DNA of 64,000 bases from Neelides folsomi (lineage: Eukaryota; Arthropoda; Collembola; Neelipleona; Neelidae), in contig JAQGBZ010000235.1 of the NCBI GenBank assembly GCA_034687125.1, forward strand, positions 34,654-98,653, written 5' to 3'. Numbering within the stretch: position 1 is the stretch's first letter; the number at the start of each line of letters is the position of its first letter. Shown here piece by piece: positions 33,501-49,400 of the stretch. The notes beneath the pieces are model-generated. The model did no database searches and was not told the origin of the DNA. It saw nothing but the letters and a program-made list of their open reading frames with translations. The position numbers and the translations under genes were made by a program.

Positions 33501-36500
33501 GAACTAACAAAAAAATAACTAAAAAACCTTAACTGTACAAACCCGTATGGAAAAAATCAAAAAAAACACCAAGTAAATTATATGGGAAAGTAAATGTATG
33601 AAAAACTCTAAATTATATGGAAAAATAAAATTCAGTATGTGGAATGTATGTAAAATATATTGAAAAGTAAAATATATGAAAAGTATGGGAAAGTATGGAA
33701 ATTGTATATGGGAGAAAAAGGGTTGAAAAAATGTAACTTTATCCGGAAATTCATGTTTTGCGGAAAACCCGGTGACGGTTTCTTTCCTTTTAACTTGATG
33801 AGTCATTGAGTTCATTGGCGACGGGAATTTGGCGCCGGGATTTAAATCTTTTTTGTAAATCTATTGACAATGTCTTTCGTCCAATTCTTCCACATAAGCT
33901 CCCTTTGATCTTTATTATTCTTGGAATATGTTTAAACATTGTTTATATTAACTGGCTCCGTCTAAATCTTAGAATCAGTTTAAAATTCAACAGTTGTTCT
34001 TGCGATAAAAGCCCATAAATATGCGTTAAATGAACCAGGAAGATAAAAAGGAGCTATAAAATGAATTATCTATTACACAACCTTATGTTTATAAATGACC
34101 CTTTTGATTCAAATCGCTTCATTTAAACTGAAATTTAAGGATTCTGCTGAAATTGAAAATTTTCGAGATTTAACTCATTTAAGAAATTTTGCATAAAATT
34201 AAATATTAACATTTTGCATTAAAACTACATTATTAAAATGGGTGATTTAAATATAATTAAATATAATAAATTAAAATTAAGTATTTAATCATGATTAAAA
34301 TCACTGATTTGGTTGATGTGTTGTGAGGAGTATAATGGTCGTTAATTAGGGAATTCTTCTCCTTCTGTTCTTTGTCCAATCCACAGATGAAGTTCTCAAC
34401 TCGGCAACTCGCCCGAACATAACGAGGACATTTACATAGGAAATAAAGAACATTATAATTAAACTGGATCTCCTATATGCTTTCCTTATACTCCGCTTTT
34501 TTATATTTAAATAAGATTAAGATCATTCTCGTTCCTATCTCGTGCGTTGATTAAAAAAATAATAATGGCGCGGATTTGAACCACCGTGGTTCTTCTCATT
34601 ATTCATTCCTCATTTACAAAGAATAATCATCCCCATGGAAACACCATTTCACCATGTATCATTAACCTTTACTGTCCATCTGCACAATCTCTAGACCATT
34701 ATGACACGAGTTGTCCAACTCCGATACGCCTAATTACATTTAATGTACATGAACTTTAAATTTTAACTTTTTAACAATATGGTTCATATAACATTACATA
34801 TTTAGATTCTGTATCTTTGTGCGTAATTTTTCTTGTGCTATTTTTTTCTGAATAAAGATTGTAATATAAATAAAGGTTAAGTTTGTATAGAAAAATGTAA
34901 AATGGGTAAATTTTGTATATTTATGGTATATAGTAAAACTAACATTGTGAATGGTTAATGTGTGTGGTTTTGAATAAAGTTGTCATTGACCTGTGTGGTC
35001 TTCCTGTTGGTTCGTATAGTTGGATTTGGGATATCCGGGAGGGTTGTCATCGTCACGGCTTGTCCCTCCAAAAGATGAAGATAAGAAAACTTCAAAATGT
35101 TCATTCTCCTCACATCCTCAATTCCTCTAACAATTAATTAAAAAATCTTAACATTCAGAAATGAGATCTTTTCCCTTCTAACTCTTACATATTTCAACTT
35201 TACTCAAAAATTCATTTTCAAAAATATTGTATAAATTTAAAAATTGTTCTTATATATGATATAATCTTCCATTATGTTATGATATGTATATATAATTATA
35301 TACTACTTATTAGTTATTTGAGTATATTGAGTTATTTGAGTATATTTGGGTATGGTATATTTGAATAGTAAACAGATTGTATGTATTAAATCGTGATAAG
35401 GAACGTATTGAATTGCCAAATGTATGGATTTGAAGTTGTGTGAATTTTGAATATTTGACCCTTCCGGAACCCGCATGAATTTACAAAAGATGTAGATTTG
35501 GCCTGAGATTCGTAATCTGCACAATGGTGGGTTGAAGAAGGATTCTTTTGTCATTTGCCCCTCCACTTCATAAACATTCATTTCCAGTTCCCATCCGCCC
35601 AACTTCATTTTACTTCACACAATCAGACCAATTTCACTCCAAACCACTTCATTGCCCATTTGACCATTTCAGCCCACAACCATTTAAATCCATTTACCAA
35701 AATGATTCCCCAAATGTTTACTTTCTCAAAGATGACAAATGGAGAAAGTGAAAGGGGCATTCACACAATTACACAAATAATACAAAACCGGACAACACCC
35801 TGTTTGTTCATATGATGACAATAATGAGAGACATTTGAAAGTTAAGAAGGCCATTTTCCATGTGACGCCTTTAGGATGTTTTTCTTCATATCATATCCAT
35901 ACATACATAAATACCATATATTTTATGACGTGTATGATATATGGACTTGTCTACTTATATTTGTATTGGAAATTAAGAAATAATTTAAATAAATGTTTTT
36001 AAATAAAACCGCCCTTGAATTTGACAAGTTTTCTATACATCTCTACGGGGCATCGTTTAGAGTCATTTAATGTCATTAACGTCATTTATTTTATTGTTAA
36101 TGTTAGTAATTTTCTAATCTTGGTTTCATTTAAATGTTATTGTCAGTTAAGTGTTATTATTTTATTATTTAGTAAAATTGGAGTAAATAATGAGTTTGTG
36201 AAGAGTCTGAATAAGATAGAAATATTTTGTGTGTAAATACTTCGAGTGTCCCTTGAGATAATTCATTTATCTTTCCGGATTGTTTTGGATTTGTTTTGAA
36301 GGATTTGAGATTGAGTGGAAATGGAAAGGGAAGTCGGAGAGGAAACGTCAAGTTCAAGTTTATGAGAAATTTCCCATTATTGGGAATTTGCTCGCTTTGG
36401 AACCCAAAGCCCAAAACTTGGTAAAATATTGAGAGGAAGAAAAGGGAAATGTAAACATGGAACAATTGGATAGTTAAATCTTAACGAATGCTCAGAGAAT

Positions 36501-39500
36501 GTATTTATTTGTAGGTTAATTAATTAACGAGGGAATTTTCACATTTTCCCTCGCCGCCCTCATTGGAAACGAAGTTTCATTGAGGAAGTTCGCGTCTGGG
36601 AATTGAGCGACTTTTACATTTTTCTTCCCTTTTATTGCCCTTAGAGAAGGTGATGGGAATTTGAAATGAAGACGTTCCAAATTAATAAACTAATTAGTTA
36701 ATTAAAACATAAAATTTTTTAATGACTTCTAATTATTATAAATTGAAATCTAAACCTATAATTTGGTTTTATAACACACGCACAAAAACACTAAAATTGG
36801 TATTAAATATTAATAACAATTTTAATAGTATCATAATTTTAATTACAATATTAATATTTCTTAATTGTTAATTTTATACATTGTATAATTCATGCATTTT
36901 AAATAAATCTCATTTTGTGTCATTTTCAGGTCACTTAATTAAAGGCTCGAAATTGGAAAAAAATTCTGAACCTGCCAAGCTGATTTATTTATCAAATAAC
37001 CAGTTTGGCATTTGTGAACAAAACCACCATTGTAAATAATGGGACGTAAAAATCGACTACTAATTGGATCATTAACTTTTATAACTGTATCATTACACGT
37101 CTAAATACCTTGAAAAAAATGTATGAAAAAAATTGTTATTGTTATAAAACCCTCAGCATTATTAGTCTTTTGAAAAATGTGCGATAAGGGAAATCATTGG
37201 AACAAATCTCTATGTAAGTTGTCTTCGTAATTGGAGTGGAGATTTCTATATAGAACATAAAGAAATAAATTCATTTATCTTATTCATCTTTATGTGTTAA
37301 TATTCCATATCTATACATATCCCATATCTATACACATATTCCATATCTTGCTTTTATATAAAAAAATATATATTTTAGTTTATGTATTCTAAACATAATC
37401 GAATAGATTTTAGCATTAAAGATAAAAGAGTTTAGTAACACTTGTTAAATTCATATTCTTACACATACATAGCTACTATATATACTTTATAAATATTATG
37501 TGTGTATGTATGTATGTAAATGTATATTCTTCCATATATTTCATCTTTGTATCTCTGACGTGATTTTCCTCATCTTTTTCCTCTTCATCTTCATCGATCA
37601 GATTGAAAAAGATCTCAATCAGTTGGAAGCTCATAAACCATGCCGAAAGAAATCATTTAAATCTCTTCCATACAAATCCATACAAATCTTTCAAACCCAG
37701 CAGATTCAAAGGCAAAAGTTACAACCAAAGCTAAATGCAATTCTTAATATTATGTACCATATACTATGTATATGTATCCTATAATATATTTTGATATTTG
37801 GCTATGCACGGTTTGAAAATTGAGCTATAGTGGATTTAGATACATAAGGTATATTTATATATGAAACATTTTTACATATATTTTGAATGGAGGATATGAA
37901 AAGCATTATAAATGCATTGAGAGGTTTGTGGTGCATAAAGAAGATTCTGAAAAGGGTTTGAGAATAATTGGAGACGAATTCGTGATGTTGAATAGAAAGG
38001 AGTTTTATCTTGGAGGTGAATCAAAAAGAGATTTTCTTCATCGCACTTCCCACAATCCGCCCTGCACAAAGTTCATTCTTCCCTCAACACGCTTTTCACG
38101 CTCAACTCCACGACTTTTGTTTTAATATTCATATAACCACATAAATTACAATTCGTTTAAATCACGCCATTTCAACTTCAAAAAACCCGCAAAAGTTTAA
38201 AACACCCAACATAAATTTATTATCACAATTTATATAAAAAAACTCAAAATCTTTTATTCTAATTCAAAATTTCTGAAATCCTCATTCTAAATCCTATGAA
38301 TTTCTAAATTCTAAACCCTGAGAATTTTAAAGGGAAATGAAGCTGAGTTTAAAAATCGCGATAAATTAAGAGGGTGTTTAAGAGTCGCGGTAAATTAAGA
38401 GAGAGATTCAAAATGGATTTGATTTAATTTCCAATCATGATTTATAAATTAAGATTGTGTAATGTTGATGGTTGATGGTTTCGATGGAGGGGAAATGAGC
38501 AGTTGAGATAAATTATAATTTAGCGATAAGGAAAAATAAAAATCTAGGGGTTGAAGCGGGTGAATTTGAGTTTGGAGTCTGCGGCGGGGAGTAAATGGGT
38601 TTTTGAGATAGCCATCGTCGGTGGGTTCATAACGCGTGCCCTTGTCCATGAGATAAGATAGGGATCTTGGAGATTTCCTCAGCTGGTCGATCCAGAGCAT
38701 CTGCTTCTTCTGGATTGTGGATGGGAATTGATGGGACGAGAGATTTGAAGGACCCTTTCAATTTCTGTCACTCAACTTATCTCCCATCTCACCTCCAATA
38801 CCCAGATTCCATTTCCGACAGAGCACAATTCAATTCTCACACCTAACGCACGTTCCTTTTTCCACGGAACAAATTCACATTATAATATAAATGGAAACTT
38901 GAGATTTGAAACTCGACCGCTCTCAGAACACACTTGGGCTCATTTTCATAAAAACCGCCATGATATTCAAATAAACAGGTCAGGTTTTATTTCTTTAAGT
39001 TAAAATTCATAAATGCCTATTCATAAAAACCGCGTAAACTTGCTAAAATCTGCCCAAATTTTCATAAATGCTAAAGTCTACCAAGATTTTCAAAAAGCTG
39101 TTCAAAATATTAAAAAACTGTTCAAAATGCTAAAAACTGCGAAGAAACGCTAAAACTGCCAAGAAATTCAAAATGCTAAAAACTGCTAATATATTTTAAT
39201 AAATCTCTCAAAGTGGATAATGTGACCTGAACTAATAAATTGTATCCAATTACTGAAAAAAGAACGATTTTTAATAATTGCGATATGTAGTCACATCGTA
39301 AATAAGAGCCAATTTCCATTAAACGCCAGTCTCGACAAGTAATGAGGGAAAGGTATAAAAAAGCAAAGGGGAATTTCCTATTAAAAAGCTCTGATCATTT
39401 TTTGTCTATTGGTCAAGAAGGCGAAGGGGGAAAGAACGAGAATTTTCAAATCTTTTCATCTTTTCATTAAACTTTAATTTATGCGCCCACAATTTAGCGG

Positions 39501-42500
39501 CCGAGTCAAATAATTCGCAATTTTCCTTCCTTTGACCCCTCGTTTGGTTCTCTCAACAAATGAGGGTAAGAAAAGTAAATGGAGTTTCTTCAGGTCAAAG
39601 ATCACAAAACTCACACCTTTGAACAAATACGAAATTACAAATATTTACCATGGCAACTAAATAAGAAAATCACTATAGCAACACTTATGTAAAACTATTA
39701 AAACCATAGCGACCATAGCTACCATAGCAACAAAAGATGTATTTTATGTAAAGACATATTAAATCTCCATATAACAGGTTAAATATATGTAGTCAAAATT
39801 TATGCTTTCCATTATTACAAAGCTTTATACAAATTGCGTATAATTATAATAACTCAATTAAAATATCTCTTTTTGTCTCTATGGGAATTGTTGTAAATTG
39901 TTTAAATTGGCCATAAGGAAAGGATGTTTCTTATTTAAATGCATTTTCATGGAGGTGTTTGAAAGTCGTGGGGTTTTTGTCCTGGTAAGTGTCTTTACTT
40001 TGTTTTAAGTGTTTTAAGTGTTGTGCGCTATGACATTTATGCTTCTTTATCTTCAAATAAAACCCCCAAGTCTTGAGAGGAAACCAAAGGATTCAAATCA
40101 CCATTCTGACATTTATTTTACATTCAACTTTATTTACTATCTCCAACTCTACACAAAATCTTGTCCTTTACATCCATGTTTATTCAAATGAAAATTACTT
40201 TTAATCACTTTTATAGACATTATTTTTAACACACTTTCATATACTTTTAATAATTTTATTTTTAAATATCTACAGGTTGTTTATATTAAATGTTTATTTA
40301 ATTTAATTTTATAAAGTAATTTTAAATGGATTATAAGGGAAAGATTTATTGTTAAACTGAAAAGGATATTTAGAAATTAAAAGCTTATTCTTTATACAGC
40401 GAGTTCTGTAAGTGAGATCATAAATAGTAAGAAGCTCTTTAATTGCACTCTTAATAGATGTTAAATGGTCGGGAGTAAAATAGGGAAAAATGTTGAGATC
40501 CTCGTGAGGGAGTTGTAAAAGAAATAAAAAGAATTGTAAAAAGAGAAGCTTTCGACTTCCACATTTTATTACAAGGATTTCAAACCCCCAGCTTCCACAT
40601 TTAAACATTCAACCAAATCAAAATTATTTTTTCTTTCTCCGTCTCAATAATAATACATTGGGGATCAAATCTCATATCAAATACAAATACGTAGTAAAGT
40701 TCAATTTATACAGGAAATCTCTGTATTACATAGGACACTGAATAAATATACAGGAATACAATACACATTTTATATACATATTACAATATGTATCATATAG
40801 GTAAATCAAGTTCATATGGATCAAGTTCATGCCTAGAAAAACGACGAATTTGTATACAGTGCGCACTTTAGATTTTTATACATTTTTATACAAAATTTAT
40901 TCTATGGAGAAAATCTTCTATAGAATATATTTTACATATACAGATACATATATGGAGTTTTATATAATATATTTGGTATATATGGGAGATGTCGGGTGAC
41001 ATTGGACAGTTGCAGTTTTTGTATAGAAGGGGGGATTTGTGCGTAGTGGAGAGAAAGTGTAATTGAGGAAGGAGGGAAGATGGGAGGAGAGATAGGGAGG
41101 AAAAGGACCAATTCGGCCCACCAGTTATCTACGCCAAATATCTCGGCCCTCGCAGCCAAAACCCATTCAACTTCTTTAATAAAGAGAGAGAGAGAGACAT
41201 TCAATGGAAATCTTCTCCGCCACATCAACGCACACCCAACGGAAAACGGTTACTTTCAAACATCACCTTATTTCAGCCAGACACAAACACGAGACATTTA
41301 AATGACTATCGGCGACTATCAAATGTCAAAATATAACAGATTTCAATATCGCTGGATTTAAACATTTAAATAAGCTGGAAATTTAAACATTATAATTAAA
41401 GTGGGAATTTTTTTAAATAATTTAAATAGTCGATTTAAAATCTCCATTTGTAAAATACTGGTCAATAAAGAATGTGTGGGAAATGAGAGGCGTTTTTGAT
41501 TTTTGAAGTATTGAAAGGAACGAGGGATTTGAAAAGGATTTGTTGAAAAGGAGGAGGATGAAAAGGAAGTGAGGAATCTTGAAGTTCCTTCCCATTGAGA
41601 GGTCGTCAGTTTGTGGGGAGGCGGAGTTGGAGAAATCAAAAGATAATCTTCATATCTCCCTCCCAAGATTGTAATTTATCTTTTATGATTTTATGAACCT
41701 CGGGATGAGAAGAAACTTGATTCTCCACTCAGCCCAATTAGAACAAAACCCTCACTTTGTCTTTCAAAATTATACGAACAGGTTTCTTACTACCTTTCAA
41801 ATTATTCCTTTCAAATGTCATACCCCATTATTCATTAATTACTCATTTTAACAATTCTTTTTATATGAAAAACTTAATGTTTGAAATTACTTAGAATAAC
41901 TTAGTTAATACAATCTGTTAATATTTACAATTAAATTGTTAATATTAAGTTGCTATAGTAACTATCGTAATTATAGTTGATTATGAATGTTAATTATTAA
42001 TATTTTAAATATATTTATTTGTTATATTTATGATTGAATTTGTTGAGGGTAAGAAATGACATAAATCTAGTTAAGAAATGTTTTTCCCTATGTGAAGGAT
42101 AATTGAAGTTGACAGGGGTAAGTGAATTAACTATGCTTGTTTGATTTCCCTCCTTTTGGACTATAGGGAGGGAATGACATGAAGGAATAATATATTACGT
42201 TTAAAGGGGTCCATGTGGTGGTCGCGTCGTGGTCGTCGCGGGTCCTTAAGGGATCCTCCATATATAATATAAATGTTCAAAGAGATTTATTTATTATTTA
42301 TTGGACCCATTGTTCGACCGAGATCGTCTTGGGAAGATAAAAAATCCTATCTGCTCCGGTCATCTTAGAAACCCTGGGTGGAATATGGCTCAATCATTTA
42401 CTTATATAAGGCCCTTTATTTATACATCTTTCAATAACCGTATAAAATATACAAAATATACCAAAACCATAAATGTATACAAAATATACCAAATCCATAT

Positions 42501-43500
42501 AAGTATACAAAATTCAGGTATATGATATATTCTCAGATTTTAAATATAACTTATAGATATTTGACATATTTGTTCAGATATTATATTTTTATACTTATAT
42601 TACTATTAAGTCGTACCAATACCAACATTATGTATTTAATATAAATGTATGGTTTAATATATATATATTGTATGGGACGTAATGTATTGTAATTGTAAGG
42701 TCTTTATTGAATGTCATTGTATTGAATTGTGTGATCAATTGGTCCAAGTCCAAGGGAGAAAAAGGGCCAAGAAAGCATTTGATTGTGTGGTGAAGAAAAG
42801 GTGAGTTTTGAACTCCATTTCACATTGTCACATTTTGGAAAAAGGATTTGATGATGTTGTGAAGAGGTTGGGAAGAAACCCCGCTGACCCCAAACGCGCT
42901 TCAATCCGACACGAGTCATCTGACCCTCACAAAACACAATAAAAGTCTAAACCAAATGCCATGTTCATTATTCCTACAAATTCCCTTCTTTCTTTACATT
43001 TACAATTGTTGGTCACTTTTACACACACCAACTGACACACTTATGACTCTCATTAACAGACAAATGTCAAATATGGACCAAATACAAAAAATACTATTTT
43101 AACTAAATATGTACCATAAATACAATTTTACTAAATATACATAAAATATTTGTACGAGTATATAATAAATACTGTATATTATACTATAAATACAAAGATT
43201 ATAATATATTTAATAAAACTATGTTTGGTTAAATGATATTTTTATTTGTTATTAATTAGACAATTTTATGATATGAATCGCAAGATTTAATCAAAAACAC
43301 TTTTTAGTAATTCCATTTAATCAGATTCGCTCAAATTCTTGCTCTAATAAACTCCTTGTGAATTTAATCCTTCGAATCATGGCGATTTGCTAAAGATAAT
43401 TTTAACAATTTAATTTTACTAGATTTTAATTTTACTAGAAATTTATAATTTTTTTATGGGAGATAAAATGAAATTTTTGTAAGATTCTTGCAAAAGGATT
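33501..43500. other. Gene-free skew-arch domain, part 2
   Basis: No gene supported. Approximate G-to-C flip points: 33,840; 34,355; 35,060; 35,560; 36,540; 38,035; 38,720; 39,445; 40,035; 40,550; 41,110; 41,620; 42,250; 42,880. Hand count: 41,461-41,580 has G40/C4, while 41,641-41,760 has G15/C28. The stretch 36,700-37,850 is AT-rich and lacks a clear arch. Simple arrays: GTATGTAT at about 37,503, degenerate TTCAAAATGCTAAAAACTG copies at about 39,025-39,190, AGAGAG near 41,183, and two and a half copies of a TATACAAAATATACCAAA unit at about 42,438-42,515. A cluster of CCATAGCAAC words lies at 39,645-39,730. Confidence 0.7.
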
Positions 43501-44893
43501 TAAAAAGAGATTTAAACATATTTATCTCTAATGATCTAATAAATGATAATTATCTTAAATTTCCTATATACCATATTTTATACAATTTCTCATTTTCTAT
43601 TTATTTGTAAATATTCCTTATATATTTCTTATACATTTCTCGTATTTAGGATTTCATATAAACAGTTTAAATTTTTCTATATAAGTGTAAACATATCAAA
43701 TAGATATAATTTTGTATATTGTGGGATGAGTCTGCAAGATAAAGGAACTTGTTCGCAAATAACTTGTAAGTAAGGTTTATAAGTATACAGATAGGTAAAT
43801 GGATTGTGTTTAAATTGTGAAATTCAGGTTTTTCCACGTAATAAACTTTTGTGTTGTAAAAGAAAGGGTTTAAACACACAGAATTCATTTTTCCTCATAT
43901 ATTGGATCATTCTGGTCTTTTTCCTCTGTCCATTCCCTAGACAACTTACATTGTACAGTTTTTGTATCTCCGTCGATCTCTCGATCCGAACCAGACCCAG
44001 ACAATGTTATCTCCTTACAGGGCACTAAAACTGATTAAAAGCCGCTGATTCCTCCGATTCCTCCAACGCTCCAACGATCAAACTTCCTAACTAACATTAT
44101 CAACATCTTATAAATTGTAATTGGGCGAATAAAATTCCCCAGGAAATAAAAATGAGCAAGGAAAATAAAAACTGCTAAGGTTACCTAAGTGACATTTGTT
44201 GTTATGGTGATAGCAACCATAATTGCCTTGGTGACAAGTTCTATAACGACCATTGTAACCAATAGTAACAATAATAAAAATTCAAACAGGTAATACTTTC
44301 ATATTGTGAAAATTATAAAGATCGTTCCTGTAAAATCCTTCATGTAAAATCTTTCATGTGAAATTGTTCCTATAAAATCGCCCCTATAAAATTGTTCTTG
44401 TTAAATTGTTATAAAATTGTCCCTATAGTAACAATAGCTAGTGACATAATTATTCAGTGACAGTTGTCATTACAGTGACAATGGTATAAAAGAAGTATGT
44501 TTTTTGAATGGCCATTAGAGCCAGCTAATTTCCCCTCACACCTGAGTTTCTATAGGGAAGGGGTAATGACATGGGGGCTAATGGAACAGGCACTTAGGGC
44601 TCAAATGAGTCAATCTCAGCTAATGCGCTCCAACACGCCTCCTTCGTCCAAGGGCCTCTTTGAAGGGACGCCACTTAAAGTCCGTCTGACAGACTTCAAC
44701 TTCTCACTCCCCCCCATTCCAACCATTTCAAAATCCATTCAAATCCTAAACTTCAAGAGGTAAAGTCAAAAGGGCTGACAAGTTGAAAGAAAAAGACACG
44801 CTCGCTTTTCAATTCAGATCAATTCACAACACCTACAAATTCAATGTGTCAAAATTACTTAAAAACCTCACATTCTTCATTTTACACTTTGGG

Positions 44894-44992
44894 TCGCTTT
44901 ATTTAGTTATTTTAGATTCGCACTATTTAGTTCGCTTTATTTAGTTATTTTAGATTTACAGTCATTTTAAATTCGCATTATTTAGTTATTTG
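44894..44992. repeat. Tandem repeat, 38-41-bp unit x2.5
   Basis: Copies begin TCGCTTTATTTAGTTATTTT; the third copy is partial and slightly changed (TCGCATTATTTAGTTATTTG). Confidence 0.75.
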
Positions 44993-46369
44993 GTAATAAA
45001 AGTGCGGGAATTTTAAAGTTGAGGTGATTGGTTATTTGGCGTTGTTAGGTAGTGAAAATAAATTGACTATAAATAAGTAGTACAAGCGATGGTCAGATAA
45101 GGAATGTTTAGAAGGAGGAGAAATTGCATTGTGGGATTAATATTTCTAACATGGAGAACAGTTAGCGTCGTTAGAGATAAAACAGGAGTTGTGCGTCCAT
45201 TGTATTCAAATTCACGGCAACTTGAAAGAACATCAAGAAACTTTATTAATTCTTATGAATCACTTCGACGGCTGTCGCAGCTCTTTCAACTTTCAATCAA
45301 TTAACTCAAATTCTCCCAATTATATTTTAACCCTCCCTATAAAACCAATTACATAATGTACTATAAAATGGTTAATTAAGACATTTAGATTTGAAAAATC
45401 GCGTTAATTGGGATAATTAATGAATTATTAATTCATAAATTCATATAATTTGAATAGTAATCATAAAAGCGGGCATATTTAAATTCCTAAAGGACTGTGT
45501 TTGTGGTCTTCAACCTCAACCGAGTTGACCTTCTGTGTTGGATGGGCGTTGAGGCGATCGAGCGATGAAACTGAAGATATCTCTTATCTCATAATTCTCC
45601 CTAACGAACGCAGTCAAAAGTCCAACTGTAAACTTTTCAAACAAACTCAATGCTCCTTGGAGGTAAATGGAGAAGCGACAATTTAGATCTTTATAATTTC
45701 ACAACTTCCTTACTCCTTTCCTTATATATATTATAATACCTACAGTTTAACCATATATTACATAATATACATACCAAGTTTGTTTAGTTAATTAAGAAGC
45801 TATTGGCTTATATACGAAGAAAATGTTAAAGCTTGAATGCCCTGAATTTGGATTACGTAGTTTGAACTTGGAGTGAGTTTCGGGTGTCGGGAGTTGGTTC
45901 GTGTTCAGTGAGATAGTAAGATGGATCCTTAATTTATAATGGGGACGCGACGTCGTCGGGGGATTATAATGTGAAGAGATATAAGATCATATATCTTCTA
46001 TCTGGTTCTCTCCGATTGTCTGAGATGTTCTGAGATGGTCTGAGATGGTCTGAGATACTTTGGAGATTGTCCCAAGTAAGATAGATATATTTCGAAGATA
46101 TGTTTTAGGGGTCCTTCTCTGGATCCTGTGAGATGGATGGGAGTGAATGGGGCGAATGTCAAAACAGAGGGAGCCTAATCGTCCCTCGCACAATTATGCT
46201 CAAGATATTCTCGAGGGTTGTCTTGGCAATGGAGGGAGAACAATGGCTCGTCTCATCCCAGAAGAGAAATCCAGGGCGGAGGGGACACGGCGACAGTTTT
46301 GACAGGTCAGTGGCGCCTTGGCTCCCAGAGTCACAATGGGACAAGCCCTTACACCCCTATATATCCAAC

Positions 46370-46450
46370 CAACAAGAAATATATATCCAACCCAAGAAAT
46401 ATATATTCAGAACAAGAAATATATATTCAAACCAAGAATATATATCATGT
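46370..46450. repeat. Tandem repeat, about 20-bp unit x4
   Basis: Four imperfect head-to-tail copies of CAAGAAATATATATTCA plus two to four bases. Confidence 0.8.
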
Positions 46451-49400
46451 CCATGGGACTCCATAGGAATCCACATGATACATAACATCTCGATGGTTGA
46501 CATAAAATATGTAGGATCCTATGTGTATTATATGGGAAGAATGGGATGATCCCATTCCAAAGGGTAACTCGGACGGAAGACAATTCCATCAGAGGGGACT
46601 CATCTTTTCTTCTCTAATCTCACACTCAAGTGATGTCTATCACTTGATCCAAACCAAGATACTACCATTAACCGATTACCTACGATTCTACACAAACCCT
46701 ATATAACATACAAGTACCATACATGTACCATATATGTAATTTTAAAGTAGGAAACTTCCACATCAACTTAATGTCTCTTCTTTCTTATTATTAGTATTGG
46801 GAACATATTGTTAGTATTAGAGACGTGTATTTAGTCAGAGACATATATTTAGTATTAGATGGATATATTTATTAGACCAGTGTGGAAGAGACGTTATTGT
46901 AGACCTTAAATTTACCCGACCGTATTTTATATTATTGAGCCATTAGGAAAAGCTTTAAAGTTCACAGTGGCACTCAAACACTCAAATTCTCACAAACTCA
47001 CGTCACAAATGTTTACCTCCACTTCGTCGCATTGCGTCGCCTAAATAAAAACCTTCAAATCTTTAAATCTTCAAATCTTCAAATCTCCAAATTTAAAATC
47101 CTTATTTTGTATACAAAGGTTGTAAAAAGGAAATCTTTAAAAAAAATTAATCTTTTATAAAAATAGTATTTTTAATTATAAATAAACAAACTCGAAGTAA
47201 ACTTCTTTAGTAAAGTGAAAGCAATTTAATATTAACCGTTAAATTGAATAATTTGGACGGCGTATTTAAATTGCATAAAATGTTTTCTTGTTTATTTTCT
47301 AATGAAGATAATGTTAAAATAAGGTTTAAATATACAAAGTTATATATTTAAACTTGACGTGGGTGGAAAGGGTTAAAAGTAAAAGATTTGGAAGATTTGA
47401 AAATCGTAGGGAAAGAGTTAAAAGAGTTAAAACGAAGTAAAAGCCGAAGCTTCTGGTTTTGAGTTCCACAAGGACGATGTTTGAAATGTTTTGTGAGATG
47501 TTGAAGGAGGAAGAATCTCTTAACGAGAACAACATGTTCTTTTTTATCCGTCCACGTTCCAATAAACAGCCATTCATTATACACAAATTCCAACTTCTCT
47601 TCACTAAACAAATTCCGAATAAATTAGAATTAATAAACATTCTTGAAACATTACAAACATCTTCCTTTTACAAATCTCTATTATACAATTTGTGTAAATA
47701 TTACATAATAAATACTGTATATAAATCAATATTAAATCAATATTATAATATATTAGATATTATACCATATATAAAGTTTATATGTAATTCTGAGTTAAAT
47801 AAAAAGAATTTTGTGAATGGACCAAATGAAGCGAATAAATATTCACCAATGGACAAATGCACTTCATATTTATTAATGTGGATAAATGAATGTAAATGGG
47901 AGTGAGTGAATGTAAATGGAATGAATCAACCGAATAATTCTGTCATGTGTTTTCTCTTGTCAAAGTCCCCCTTTTCCATACTTTTGAATGTTGGAAGGAA
48001 TGCAGGGGAGACTTTTTATCGCTCTGATGAAAGGTGAAGATCTCGAAGGAAGACGATCGGCAGGCGGATTTTATTATAATTTCTATACAGATCAACATCT
48101 CACCATTCAAATACTTCAACGTACTTTATTTTCTTTTATCAATCCTTTACTCTTATAAACATGTGCTCACTATACTTTAACATATACAGATATATTATGT
48201 ACTCACGATTAAATACTTATACATATTAAACAATTTTACAGTCCAATGCAGAACTTTGCTTTATATAATACTGTAGTATAAGATTTAACATATAGAGGTT
48301 TATATTGTAGTAATTGTAATTACACATGTTTAGAATGTTTTTATAAGATGAATCTTTAAAAATGATACAAATGAGGATGTGCAGTTTGTATAGCATTGGT
48401 ACATTTATTGAAGGATATATAATTTGTATAGGAGATATTTGATGTGTTTTAAAGTTTGTGTGTTTTATAAGTTTTATAATGCATAGTTGATTTTTGAGGT
48501 GTTTGAATGTGCGGAGTTTGTAAGTGTTTTATCAGAGGCGGATCAGAATTGAAGTCTTTTAAAAAGTTTGTTCTTCCCATCAGACATACGCAGAATTGGG
48601 AAGGAAATCTTTTAGGTTTTTGAACTCAAATTCTCAAACTGACAATGACTCAACTTTTCAACAACTCTTACGCTCCATCAATTTTGGCTGACTTTATTTA
48701 AATATTCAAATATTTGCATTAAGAAATGAAAAATGAAAAATTGCACATTGGATTACTTTTAAGATACTTCAATATCTACATATTATGTGTATATATTATT
48801 TCTACAAAGATTATTATTTGAAAGTTAACAATTAATGTTTGAATATTATGAAATCAATTTAAAACTTTGATAATAAATAAATAATTTCTCATTAAAATTA
48901 TAGTTTATTTTCTTGATCTCTATGCATTATATGGAAAATAAAAAAATTAGTGATCAAAAAACGACGCTGAAAAAGAAAATGTTAAATGTGAATTTAGAGA
49001 ATTTGAATAAATTGAGTCGTATGAAAATGCGAAGTTGGGGAGAACAAGGTTTTAAGGGGAAATGAGAAAATGTGAGAAAAGAATGAAAAGAATGGAGAGA
49101 TTGGAAAGCGTGTATGAGAAAAAACCTCAGAGATTCAATCTCCCTTTTACTATGTGAATTCCTGGGAGTCAATTCAAACAATTCTCACCTTCATTCCGAA
49201 CTACTCAAAACTCAAAGGATTTTTATTTAAGAGGAAGTTCATAAAAATGGAATTTGTTTTTTTGGTTAAACTCAAGCTTTAACGATTCTTTAACCATAGC
49301 TTTAACAAAGCTTTAACCATTCTTATAATACTCTTTATATTACGCATAATTTACTAAAGTATATATTAAGCTTAATTAACTATAATAGTTAGATTGAATT

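Noticed and set aside
47459-47905. 148-codon open frame on the plus strand
   Set aside because: It starts at a TTG, changes character midway from a skew-arch edge to AT-rich Ile/Asn/Tyr-rich sequence, has no motif and no splice partners.
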